From assembly GCA_024743095.1 (NCBI GenBank), contig JANSXF010000031.1, positions 1-45,682 on the forward strand: 45,682 bases of DNA. Reading direction: 5' to 3'. The notes under the pieces were generated by a model. That model saw nothing but the letters and a program-made list of their open reading frames with translations. It was not told the origin of the DNA and searched no databases. A program made the position numbers and the translations under genes. Source of the DNA: Flavobacteriaceae bacterium. GTDB taxonomy: Bacteria > Bacteroidota > Bacteroidia > Flavobacteriales > Flavobacteriaceae. Below are positions 24,534-32,320 of the stretch, one piece after another (within the stretch, counting starts at the first letter, position 1; each line of letters opens with the position of its first letter).

Positions 24534-25148
24534 ATGAAAAAGGCTAGTTTGTTAATGATTATTGGCCCCCTCTTCTTATTGGGACTCTACGTTTTCCCGC
24601 TCTGGAACATTATGCTGGGAGCTCCACAATATCCAGATCCTCTTGGATTGAACATTCATATCAGTGGATTAAAAGGAGTCAATGAATTTGATATCCAGAA
24701 CATCGATGGCCTAAACCACTATATCGGAATGCAAACATTGCCCAAACCAGAGGAAATGTGGGAATTCGGATCCTTTCCGATCGTTATTGGTACCATGGTC
24801 GTCTTGGGAGTGGTAATCGGTATCCTGGGATACCTCAAAAAAGTAAACTACAAATGGTTTATTGGCTGGTTCATACTGATGTCCATCATGGGTGTTTTGG
24901 GCATGTACGATTTTAATGAATGGCTGGTCGACTACGGTACCAACTTGGATCCCAACGCCATTATGAAATTGACCAATCCCGATGGAAGTCCAATGACCTA
25001 CAAGCCTCCTTTATTGGGCCATGTGAAGATGCTCAATTTTGATGTTACTTCCATACCCTCCACAGGTGCCTGGCTCATGTTCGCCGGTATGATGCTTACC
25101 TTGGCCGCTGCATTTATGGGGTGGAAAAATTCAAAAAAACAAAATTAA
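24534..25148 (+). CDS. NosB-like polytopic membrane protein of clade II nos clusters
   Basis: A 204-aa protein with four probable membrane helices (about 5-26, 81-101, 107-124 and 178-197) and a periplasmic loop between the first two. It lies directly downstream of nosZ, the position of nosB in clade II clusters, where the gene is needed but its biochemistry is unclear. The call rests on position, length and topology. It precedes nosL by six bases and is separated from nosZ by the terminator. Confidence 0.6.
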   Translation: MKKASLLMIIGPLFLLGLYVFPLWNIMLGAPQYPDPLGLNIHISGLKGVNEFDIQNIDGLNHYIGMQTLPKPEEMWEFGSFPIVIGTMVVLGVVIGILGYLKKVNYKWFIGWFILMSIMGVLGMYDFNEWLVDYGTNLDPNAIMKLTNPDGSPMTYKPPLLGHVKMLNFDVTSIPSTGAWLMFAGMMLTLAAAFMGWKNSKKQN

Positions 25149-25154
25149 CGACCC

Positions 25155-25589
25155 ATGAAAAAAACTTTGCCCCCCTTGCTTTTGGCCATGCTCCTGTCCT
25201 TGGGCTGCAGTGTACGCCCAAAACCCATTGATTACGGCCACGTCGGCTGTCACTATTGTAGCATGACCATTGTGGACAGACAACATGCCGCACAGCTTGT
25301 CTCCCAAAAAGGCAAGGTCTTCGATTTTGATGCCATTGAGTGTATGGTGAACCACCTAAAGGAAGTGGACGAATCTTCCATGGCTTTGTTCCTGGTCAAT
25401 GATTATGAACGGCCCGGGGAACTGGTTGATGCCACTACGGCCACCTATTTGATCAGTGAGAACATTCCCAGCCCCATGGGAGAATACCTAAGTGCCTTTA
25501 CCAGTAAAAAAACCGCAGAAAAAATTAAAAATACGCACAATGGCGAACTTTTTACCTGGATCGAAATTAATGAACGATTTAAACCATAA
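25155..25589 (+). CDS. nosL: NosL copper-chaperone lipoprotein
   Basis: A 144-aa outer-leaflet lipoprotein (C18 in LLSLGCSV) that binds copper for NosZ assembly. The family motif CHYCSM lies at 32-37 and gives the Cys and Met ligands. FDFDAIECM is the second conserved block. The gene sits between the NosB-like gene and an FMN split-barrel gene with short spacings, in one transcriptional unit with nosDFY. Confidence 0.93.
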   Translation: MKKTLPPLLLAMLLSLGCSVRPKPIDYGHVGCHYCSMTIVDRQHAAQLVSQKGKVFDFDAIECMVNHLKEVDESSMALFLVNDYERPGELVDATTATYLISENIPSPMGEYLSAFTSKKTAEKIKNTHNGELFTWIEINERFKP

Positions 25590-25591
25590 AC

Positions 25592-26062
25592 ATGAGTATA
25601 GTCTTAGATTTGGAACCCGTAAAATGCGATAAACTATTGTCAGAAAACTATATAGGTCGCCTAGGCTATATCGCCGACAATGAACCTTATGTGGTACCAT
25701 CGACCTATTTTTATGATAAGGACCAAAAGAGCATTCTTTGTTTTGCATCCAACGGTCATAGGATCAATGCCCTAAGAAACTACAATAAAGTCTCTTTTCA
25801 GGTCGATAGTATCGAGTCGTTTCGTAATTGGCAATCTGTGCAGGTACATGGGGATTTCCACGAACTAACGGGAGATTATGCAAAGTACTTTTTAAAACAT
25901 TTTGCAGAAGGCGTACAGCAAACCATTGACAGTAAAAATGCCGAACGTCCCCATTTTTTAAGTCATTTTTCCGGAAAATTGCAAGAATCGGAAATGCCCG
26001 TAGTGTTTCGGATTTCAGTAACCCGAATAACAGGAAAGTCAGTAAAGGATTTATATGAATGA
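25592..26062 (+). CDS. FMN-binding split-barrel (pyridoxamine 5'-phosphate oxidase-like) protein in the nos cluster
   Basis: A 156-aa cytoplasmic protein of the PNPOx-like flavin split-barrel fold. GRLGYIADNEPYVVPSTYFY and a following FASNGHRINALRNYNKVSFQVD segment are typical of the Nim/HugZ-like group, with SVQVHGDFHEL after it. It has no signal sequence. Two bases separate it from nosL, and its stop overlaps the start of a 35-aa membrane ORF (ATGA). Members of this family bind flavin, haem or act as reductases, and the activity cannot be read from sequence. Its place among maturation genes suggests a role in NosZ cofactor biogenesis or N2O/NO chemistry. Confidence 0.8.
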   Translation: MSIVLDLEPVKCDKLLSENYIGRLGYIADNEPYVVPSTYFYDKDQKSILCFASNGHRINALRNYNKVSFQVDSIESFRNWQSVQVHGDFHELTGDYAKYFLKHFAEGVQQTIDSKNAERPHFLSHFSGKLQESEMPVVFRISVTRITGKSVKDLYE

Positions 26063-26166
26063 AATGGAAACTATGGCCCTCGGTATGGCACATCATAGTG
26101 GCTACCCTTATTGCAGTGCTGTTTGTTCTGATTGGTTTTAGTGTTCCAAGCAAAGGTGTATTATGA
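26059..26166 (+). CDS. 35-aa single-helix membrane protein coupled between the FMN protein and nosD
   Basis: This small ORF starts MKWKLWPSVWH and continues into about 20 hydrophobic residues (HIIVATLIAVLFVLIGFSV), then a short PSKGVL tail. The basic, Trp-rich N-terminus predicts a cytoplasmic N-terminus and one membrane helix. Its ATG (26059-26061) overlaps the upstream TGA, and its own TGA (26164-26166) overlaps the nosD ATG, so it is translationally coupled on both sides. The coupling and the amphipathic layout make a real gene likely. The function is unknown; it could be a small subunit or assembly factor for the NosDFY transporter. Confidence 0.72.
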   Translation: MKWKLWPSVWHIIVATLIAVLFVLIGFSVPSKGVL

Positions 26167-27413
26167 AATTGGACTTACTACATATGAAATTTATTTTGGG
26201 AATCATTTGCTTAATGGGAATTCAAATGGGTATGGCACACACGTGGACAGTTTGTACTACCTGCGAGAACAGTTCCATTAAGGAAGCCATCCAACAGGCT
26301 GCTCCCCTTGATACCATCTTGGTCCAAAAGGGCACTTACCTGGAGTTCGAGATCCTGGTGGACAAACCCCTGCTCATCAAAGGCATAGATTATCCCATTG
26401 TAGATGGGGAGAAAAAAGGGGAAATCTTTAGGATCCAGTCAGATGGTGTGACCCTTGATGGCCTGTTCATCATCAATGTGGGAGTCAGCTATACCAAGGA
26501 CAACGCTGCCATACGAGTGGTTCAGAGCAAAAACTTCATCATCCAGAATATGGTGTTGGAGCAATTGTTCTTTGGCATTTATTTGGAAAAGTCATCCCAT
26601 GGCAAAGTATATCACAACAGAATTATTGGTGATGCTGTGGATGAATACAATTCGGGCAATGGCATCCAACTTTGGTATTCTTCCGATGTAGAAGTGAGAA
26701 AGAACCATGTGCAAGGTACCCGTGATGGTATCTATTTGGAGTTTTCCGACCAAATCATCATTACCGATAATGTGAGCATGGACAATCTCCGTTATGGACT
26801 TCACTTTATGTTTTCAAATAATGATGTCTATTCCAACAACACCTTTGAAAACAATGGGGCCGGGGTTGCGGTAATGTTCTCCAAGTTCATCACCATGAAA
26901 AACAACATCTTCCGAAAAAACTGGGGCACCGCGGCCTATGGCATGCTGTTGAAAGAAATCAATGATGCGGAAATCGTAGGCAACACCTTTGAGGAAAATA
27001 CTATAGGCATCAATATCGAGGGGTCGAACAGGATCGATTACACAGACAATGACTTCATTGGCAATGGATGGGCCATTCGAGTTCTTGGAGCTTGCTACAC
27101 CAATAGTTTCAAGGGCAACAATTTCTTGTACAATTCCTTTGACATCTCCTATAACAGTAAATTGAACGACAATGTATTTGAAGGCAACTTTTGGAGCAGT
27201 TATACCGGTTATGACCTGGATAGGAATGGCATTGGCGATGTGCCTTATCGTCCCGTAAAACTGTTTTCCTATGTGGTGAACCGTACCCCGGAGACGATTG
27301 TCCTTTTACGGAGCCTGTTCATGGATATCATCGATTTCTCCGAAAGGGTCTCCCCGGTATTCACTCCGGACAATCTGCAAGATGCCCAACCTCTAATGAA
27401 GATACGACCATGA
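26163..27413 (+). CDS. nosD: NosD periplasmic copper-site assembly protein
   Basis: A 416-aa secreted right-handed beta-helix protein of the NosD family, working with the NosFY ABC transporter to build the CuZ site. The signal peptide follows a short lead (cut near GMAHT). The body shows parallel beta-helix repeats with recurring Asn and Gly turns, such as NNHVQGT-type and NNTFENN-type units, and YRPVKLFSYV near the end. The ATG at 26163 overlaps the stop of the 35-aa ORF; an internal ATG at 26184 (MKFILG) could also give the signal peptide. Its stop overlaps the nosF start. Confidence 0.92.
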   Translation: MKLDLLHMKFILGIICLMGIQMGMAHTWTVCTTCENSSIKEAIQQAAPLDTILVQKGTYLEFEILVDKPLLIKGIDYPIVDGEKKGEIFRIQSDGVTLDGLFIINVGVSYTKDNAAIRVVQSKNFIIQNMVLEQLFFGIYLEKSSHGKVYHNRIIGDAVDEYNSGNGIQLWYSSDVEVRKNHVQGTRDGIYLEFSDQIIITDNVSMDNLRYGLHFMFSNNDVYSNNTFENNGAGVAVMFSKFITMKNNIFRKNWGTAAYGMLLKEINDAEIVGNTFEENTIGINIEGSNRIDYTDNDFIGNGWAIRVLGACYTNSFKGNNFLYNSFDISYNSKLNDNVFEGNFWSSYTGYDLDRNGIGDVPYRPVKLFSYVVNRTPETIVLLRSLFMDIIDFSERVSPVFTPDNLQDAQPLMKIRP

Positions 27414-28132
27414 CCATAGAAATAAACAATTTATACAAAAAATTTGGCAAGAACCAAGTGTTAAAAGGTGTGGACCTGACCATTGGCAAAGGCCATATTT
27501 ACGCAGTGTTGGGACCTAATGGTTCTGGCAAGACCACCTTGATCAAAAGTATCTTGGGGATGGTCATTCCTGACAAAGGGGATATCTCCATTCTGGAAAA
27601 GTCCATAAAAAAAGATTGGAGGTATCGCAAGCAGATCAATTATCTTCCGCAGATTGCCAACTTTCCGCCAAATATCAAGGTCAAAGAACTGCTTCATATG
27701 ATCAAAGATCTTAGGAACAGTCCCAGCGAGGAAGAAACACTAATCGCTTTATTCGGTCTGGAACCCTTTCTAAGCAAAAAATTGTCCACCTTATCGGGAG
27801 GTACCAAACAAAAGGTGAACATTGTCCTGACCTTTATGTTCGACAGTCCCTTGATTATCCTAGATGAACCTACCACTGGCCTCGACCCAAAGGCCTTGAT
27901 ATGCTTAAAAGGATTGATACAAAATGAAAAGGCCAAAGGAAAGACGATTCTGATCACTTCCCATATCATGCAATTTGTAGAGGAAATGGCCGATGAGGTC
28001 TTGTATCTTCTTGAGGGGGAGATTTATTTTAAAGGAACCATCAGGCAATTGATGGAACAGACCGGGCAACATGATTTTGAACATGCCATCGCGGCCCTAA
28101 CAACCACAGAAAGCCATGATGAAAATTCTTAA
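27410..28132 (+). CDS. nosF: NosF ABC-transporter ATPase
   Basis: A 240-aa ABC ATPase with Walker A GPNGSGKT (35-42), the signature LSGGTKQKVN, Walker B LIILDEPTTGLDP and a following TSHIM switch histidine. It powers NosY in maturing NosZ. Its ATG overlaps the nosD stop by 4 bases, and nosY starts 17 bases before its end. Confidence 0.94.
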   Translation: MTIEINNLYKKFGKNQVLKGVDLTIGKGHIYAVLGPNGSGKTTLIKSILGMVIPDKGDISILEKSIKKDWRYRKQINYLPQIANFPPNIKVKELLHMIKDLRNSPSEEETLIALFGLEPFLSKKLSTLSGGTKQKVNIVLTFMFDSPLIILDEPTTGLDPKALICLKGLIQNEKAKGKTILITSHIMQFVEEMADEVLYLLEGEIYFKGTIRQLMEQTGQHDFEHAIAALTTTESHDENS

Positions 28133-28898
28133 ATACAGTTTTTATGACCTTATCCGTAGCCGTTGGAGTTACGTTTATTTTTTGTTCTACCTCACTTTGG
28201 GTTTCGTGCTGTTGTTCTTGAACAATGATGTTTCCAAGGCCGTGATCACCCTGATGAACGTGATTATTGTCTTAATCCCCTTGATAGGGACGATTTTCGG
28301 GGTGATGTACTACTACAATTCCCGGGAGTTTACGGAACTCCTCTTGGCACAGCCCATTAAACGTAGTTCCATTTTTATGGGACAATATTTTGGCGTTGCC
28401 GGTTCATTGACCTTGAGCCTGGTTCTGGGTCTGGGGATTCCATTTGGCCTATATGGCCTTTTGCGGAGCAATGCCATCTTTGATTTCTCCCTTTTATTGG
28501 TAACAGGTGCCTTTTTGACCTTCATTTTTGTGGGGCTATCCTTCGTCATTGCCATAGCCAATGAAAATAAGATCAAGGGTTTTGGATACGCCGTACTGTT
28601 ATGGCTCTTTTTGGCCGTGGTCTATGATGGGCTGTTCCTGATGTCCCTCATTGTGTTTGAGGAATACCCCTTGGACACCTTTTCCTTAGTGGCGACCATG
28701 CTCAACCCCATAGATCTTTCAAGGATTTTGATTCTGTTGAAATTGGACATCTCCGCCCTTTTGGGGTATACCGGGGCCATTTTCAAAAAGTTCTTTGGCA
28801 CCGATCTCGGTTTTCTGGTCTCCATGGCCATTCTATTTTTATGGACAGTTTTACCCATTTTGGGACTTCGCCATAAGGCCAGAAGAAAGGATTTTTAA
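28116..28898 (+). CDS. nosY: NosY ABC-transporter permease
   Basis: A 260-aa inner-membrane protein with about six helices, including FLFYLTLGFVLLF, VIIVLIPLIGTIFGVMYYY and GFLVSMAILFLWTVLPILGL. The REFTELLLAQPIKRSSI coupling loop is characteristic of NosY. It overlaps nosF by 17 bases and is 33 bases from the next gene, so nosDFY form one unit. Two adjacent ATG codons (28116, 28119) can start it. Confidence 0.92.
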   Translation: MMKILKYSFYDLIRSRWSYVYFLFYLTLGFVLLFLNNDVSKAVITLMNVIIVLIPLIGTIFGVMYYYNSREFTELLLAQPIKRSSIFMGQYFGVAGSLTLSLVLGLGIPFGLYGLLRSNAIFDFSLLLVTGAFLTFIFVGLSFVIAIANENKIKGFGYAVLLWLFLAVVYDGLFLMSLIVFEEYPLDTFSLVATMLNPIDLSRILILLKLDISALLGYTGAIFKKFFGTDLGFLVSMAILFLWTVLPILGLRHKARRKDF

Positions 28899-28931
28899 GA
28901 TTTATCCTTGGTTTTTTATAAATTATAAGGC

Positions 28932-30134
28932 GTGAAGGACAGCATATATCAACGGCATATTCGAGTGGCAATTTCTTATTTCGCCATGGCCGCGTTGTTG
29001 GGTGTTTTACTGCGCTCCTACCCTATATTCTCCTTTGGTTTCAACTATAGATACATGGTTCATGCCCATTCACACATTGCATTGCTTGGATGGGTATATG
29101 TAGCCTTGACCACAATGATCCATTACTGTTTTGTGGAAAAGGGTACCTCGGATAAAAAATATACACGTATCTTTTGGTTTACCCAGGTTTCATTGGTCGG
29201 CATGTTGCTCACCTTTCCGTTCCAAGGGTATGCATTGTTTTCCATTTTCTTTTCCACCTTGTTCCTGATCATGTCCTATGTGTTCTTCCATTATTTTTCC
29301 AAAAATATCGACCCAAAGTTCAGGCATGGTAACAGTCTACGATGCATAAAGGCAGCACTTTGGTATATGGTCATTTCCAGTTTGGGGCCTTGGGCACTGG
29401 GGATTATCATGGGTACTTTGGGGGGTCAGTCTATATGGTATCGCATGGCCATCTATTTTTACCTCCATTTTCAATACAATGGATGGATGGTCCTGGGTTT
29501 GATCGGGTTGATTGTTTTTGCGTTGGAAAAAAGGGGCACTGTTGTTCCTAAAAAAAGGTTTGGTCGTTTCTTTTGGATATTGAACTTGGGCATTGTGCTC
29601 AGCTTTTTTCTCTCCACATTGTGGGTAGAACCATCACCCTTGTTATATGTCCTTGCAGGAATTGGAGCGATTGCGCAGGGCTGTGGCCTTGTCCTTTTAT
29701 GGGCCATGACCAAAAATGGCATTAAAGTACTGTCCCTTTCAAAACTACAGGCTTTGCTACTGAAGACCACAGTGTTGCTCTTATTCATCAAAATAGCATT
29801 ACAACTGCTGACCGCCCTACCCTATTTTGCACGGATTGCGACCATGTATCTTGACCTTACCATTGGTTATCTACATATGACTTTTCTGGGGATAATCAGT
29901 ATCGGGCTTTTCTTTTTGGTGGATTATTTTGGTCTGTTCGTGATATCAAAGAAAGCATACCATTGGTATTTTTGGGGTTTCCTTGTAACTGAAATCCTTA
30001 TTTTTTATAAAGGGTTTGCTGCATGGATACAATGGCCCATCTTTTCGGGCTATATGGAAATCCTTGCCTTGGCGAGTTTATCCATACTATTCGGTCTACT
30101 TTTATTGATGGTTTTAAACCGAAATCGAACATAA
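28932..30134 (+). CDS. Haem-copper-oxidase subunit I-like polytopic membrane protein
   Basis: A 400-aa protein with about 12 membrane helices. Conserved histidines lie in HAHSHIALLGW (H44, H46, H48), HFQYNGWMVLG (H179) and GYLHMTF (H315). These resemble a stripped subunit I of the haem-copper oxidase / NO reductase or NnrS type, but a full set of six metal ligands is not obvious. It starts at GTG 28932 after an AAGG-like ribosome site; the first ATG would cut into helix 1. It follows nosY by 33 bases and precedes the NO-responsive block, so a role in NO or copper handling is likely. I assign no exact function. Confidence 0.7.
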   Translation: MKDSIYQRHIRVAISYFAMAALLGVLLRSYPIFSFGFNYRYMVHAHSHIALLGWVYVALTTMIHYCFVEKGTSDKKYTRIFWFTQVSLVGMLLTFPFQGYALFSIFFSTLFLIMSYVFFHYFSKNIDPKFRHGNSLRCIKAALWYMVISSLGPWALGIIMGTLGGQSIWYRMAIYFYLHFQYNGWMVLGLIGLIVFALEKRGTVVPKKRFGRFFWILNLGIVLSFFLSTLWVEPSPLLYVLAGIGAIAQGCGLVLLWAMTKNGIKVLSLSKLQALLLKTTVLLLFIKIALQLLTALPYFARIATMYLDLTIGYLHMTFLGIISIGLFFLVDYFGLFVISKKAYHWYFWGFLVTEILIFYKGFAAWIQWPIFSGYMEILALASLSILFGLLLLMVLNRNRT

Positions 30135-30215
30135 GTTTTTGAGTATGCCGCCCTACTTTTACATAAAGTGTATATTTGAGACCGATTGGCATTCCCGATA
30201 CGGAAAAATAATAAG

Positions 30216-30253
30216 GGACATTTTTGTCCTATTTAGAATAAATGTTATCTTTG
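30216..30253 (+). promoter_or_regulatory. rrf2 promoter with overlapping palindromic operator
   Basis: TTTG (30223-30226), 19 bases and TATCTTTG (30246-30253) are an exact TTTG / TAnnTTTG promoter. The palindrome GGACATTTTTGTCC (30216-30229) covers the TTTG box, so a bound regulator would block polymerase. A close copy lies before ric. The natural candidate binder is the Rrf2 protein encoded here. Confidence 0.65.
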
Positions 30254-30271
30254 TAACGAATAAATTTAGCA

Positions 30272-30709
30272 ATGATGTTTTCAAAAGCCTGTGAGTATGG
30301 TATTCGCGCTGCAGTCTATGTTGCGCTGCAATCCTTGGATGGAAGGCGTGTCAGTGTCAATGAAATTGCTGAAGAAATTGATTCCCCGATTGCTTTTACG
30401 GCCAAAATCCTACAACAGCTCTCGAGGAGCAAGGTCATCCATTCTGTTAAGGGCCCTACAGGTGGCTTTGAGTTGGACCGAACTGAGATGGATACCGTAA
30501 AAATAAGTACTATAGTCCATGCCATCGATGGGGATGATATCTATGTCGGCTGTGGCCTTGGACTCAAGGAGTGCAACGCCCAAAAACCCTGTCCTCTCCA
30601 TGACAAGTTTGTCGATATCAGAAACGATTTAAAAAATATGTTGGAGAATACCAGTTTGTACGAACTGGCAACGGGACTGGAAGTTGGACTGACCTATTTG
30701 AAGCGTTAA
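30272..30709 (+). CDS. Rrf2-family iron-sulfur regulator (NsrR-like)
   Basis: A 145-aa winged-helix regulator. The N-terminal DNA-binding part begins FSKACEYGIRAAVYVAL, and GPTGGFELDR is the wing. Cysteines C94, C101 and C107 (spacing X6 and X5) form the expected cluster-binding set, similar to IscR and NsrR. With ric directly downstream, NO sensing through an iron-sulfur cluster is the likely role. The promoter carries a palindrome repeated upstream of ric, consistent with repression of both genes. Two ATG codons (30272 and 30275) can start it. Confidence 0.88.
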   Translation: MMFSKACEYGIRAAVYVALQSLDGRRVSVNEIAEEIDSPIAFTAKILQQLSRSKVIHSVKGPTGGFELDRTEMDTVKISTIVHAIDGDDIYVGCGLGLKECNAQKPCPLHDKFVDIRNDLKNMLENTSLYELATGLEVGLTYLKR

Positions 30710-30728
30710 AAAAATTTAAATCAATAAA

Positions 30729-30742
30729 GGATAATTTTGTCC
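30729..30742 (+). promoter_or_regulatory. Second copy of the Rrf2 operator, upstream of ric
   Basis: GGATAATTTTGTCC followed by TATTTA matches the rrf2-promoter palindrome at 11 of 14 core positions and in the flank CCTATTTA. It includes TTTG at 30736-30739 and sits 33 bases before the ric ATG. Confidence 0.55.
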
Positions 30743-30774
30743 TATTTATTAAAATAACATTTAATTCTAATATC

Positions 30775-31503
30775 ATGAACGATACCATCGAAAAAACAGT
30801 AGGCCAAATGGTGGCCGAGGATTACCGTACCGCCCAGGTCTTTAAAAACCACAAGATCGATTTTTGCTGCAAAGGCAATCGGACCTTACAGGAAGTTGCT
30901 GACAAAAATGGTCTGGACAAGGAAGTGTTATTGCAAGAACTGGACGAAGTCCAACGAAACAGTCAAACGGACCAGCCCGATTTCAATACATGGCCTTTAG
31001 ACCTTTTGATCGACTATATCGAAAAAAAGCACCATCGGTACGTGGAGGAACGTATCCCGATCTTAAAGCAATATCTTAACAAGCTATGTCACGTACATGG
31101 CAACAAACACCCTGAACTGTTTGGTATTTTTGAACATTTCACCGGTTCTGCCGGCGAACTGTCCATGCACATGAAGAAGGAAGAACTGGTCCTGTTCCCC
31201 TGGATCCGTAAAATGGTGGCGGGAACGGCAGATGGAAAGACCTTGGGACCACCACAATTTGGTACGGTCCATAACCCTATTCAAATGATGATGGAGGAGC
31301 ATGATAATGAAGGGGAACGGTTCCGAAAAATCGCCGCCCTGAGCAGTGATTACACCCCCCCTTCCGATGCCTGTAATACCTATAGGGTTGCCTTTTCCCT
31401 TCTTCAGGAATTTGAGGAAGATCTTCATCGACATATCCATTTGGAGAACAATATCCTGTTCCCAAAAGCAGAAACATTGGAAAAAAAATTGCTCAGCAAC
31501 TAA
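30775..31503 (+). CDS. ric: Ric/ScdA/YtfE-type iron-sulfur cluster repair di-iron protein
   Basis: A 242-aa protein that repairs iron-sulfur clusters damaged by NO or oxidants. The N-terminal DUF542 part has the tandem cysteines CCKGN (31-35). The C-terminal hemerythrin-like domain (about 80-235) supplies iron ligands in KKHHRYVEE, HMKKEELVLFPW, MMEEHDNEGERF and HRHIHLENNILFP. It has its own operator copy and lies 65 bases after the Rrf2 gene, which supports NO-inducible expression. Confidence 0.93.
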   Translation: MNDTIEKTVGQMVAEDYRTAQVFKNHKIDFCCKGNRTLQEVADKNGLDKEVLLQELDEVQRNSQTDQPDFNTWPLDLLIDYIEKKHHRYVEERIPILKQYLNKLCHVHGNKHPELFGIFEHFTGSAGELSMHMKKEELVLFPWIRKMVAGTADGKTLGPPQFGTVHNPIQMMMEEHDNEGERFRKIAALSSDYTPPSDACNTYRVAFSLLQEFEEDLHRHIHLENNILFPKAETLEKKLLSN

Positions 31504-31510
31504 TGTCCTT

Positions 31511-31972
31511 ATGGCTGGAACACCCATCAAACGTCATAAGGCTCTACAGGGAGTAAGCCGTGAACACCATCACGGCCTGCTCCTATGTTGGAAGATTCGA
31601 ACGGGACTTTCAAAAAAGGTAGCACCGAAACGCATAAAGACCTATGTGGATTGGTTCTTTAAGACCCATTTGATCCCACATTTTGAATTGGAGGAAACCT
31701 ACATCTTTCCCATCCTGGGCATGGGCAACCCAAAAATTAAAAAAGCGTTAAGGGAGCATCGCAGGTTGGTCAGGCTATTCACATCCAATGTTGACCTGAT
31801 CAGAAGGTTGGTACAGATTGAAGAGGAACTGGAACAACATATACGCTATGAGGAACGCCAGCTCTTCAATGAAATACAAAAAATTGCCAGTGACGCCCAG
31901 TTGGACCTAATAGAAAAATATCACAATCATGAAAAATTCAAAGACAATATCCATGACCCATTCTGGAACTAA
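31511..31972 (+). CDS. Stand-alone hemerythrin-domain protein
   Basis: A 153-aa cytoplasmic hemerythrin-like protein. Ligand segments are REHHHGLLL (about 17-25), HFELEETYIFP, EHRRLVRLF and HIRYEERQLF. It lacks the DUF542 cysteines, so it is not a second Ric. The start at ATG 31511 lies eight bases past the ric stop; the frame is open further upstream inside ric but the hemerythrin fold starts here. It may bind O2, NO or help iron delivery to Ric. Confidence 0.85.
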   Translation: MAGTPIKRHKALQGVSREHHHGLLLCWKIRTGLSKKVAPKRIKTYVDWFFKTHLIPHFELEETYIFPILGMGNPKIKKALREHRRLVRLFTSNVDLIRRLVQIEEELEQHIRYEERQLFNEIQKIASDAQLDLIEKYHNHEKFKDNIHDPFWN

Positions 31973-32276
31973 AAGCAAAGGCAATGTCCTTACCAACCTT
32001 CACAAACGTCTGTTCTTGGAATACAAGAAAGGTGAGATGGGCTACGCCACCATAGCCATCATAGGGCAAAGCTGTTTGGGGTCTGCAGCAGCAATGGTGC
32101 TGTTGATGGGAGCACTGGATACCGCTGTACAAATGACCTTGCTTTTCTTTGTTACCATTTTTTGCATGGCGTTCAATGGGGCCGTATTGGCACAATTAAA
32201 ACCCTTGACCACATTCAATATTTTGATTATGAGTGTTGTTTTTAGCACTTTAATCATTTTGGCGCATATTATTTAG
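31929..32276 (+). CDS. Small three-helix membrane protein of the NO-response block
   Basis: A 115-aa protein with three predicted membrane helices (about 38-60, 65-87 and 93-114) and a basic N-terminal segment. I do not recognise the family. The ATG at 31929 overlaps the hemerythrin gene by 44 bases; a second ATG at 31953 would reduce the overlap to 20 and is equally likely. Its tight coupling to the hemerythrin gene suggests joint function. Confidence 0.65.
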   Translation: MKNSKTISMTHSGTKSKGNVLTNLHKRLFLEYKKGEMGYATIAIIGQSCLGSAAAMVLLMGALDTAVQMTLLFFVTIFCMAFNGAVLAQLKPLTTFNILIMSVVFSTLIILAHII

Positions 32277-32320
32277 TTCAATCCCCATCCAATAAAAACA
32301 ACCAATAGCATTTCCAGAAA

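Noticed and set aside
31346..31510. Upstream open extension of the lone hemerythrin frame into ric
   Set aside because: It is the out-of-frame shadow of ric; the hemerythrin fold begins just after ATG 31511.
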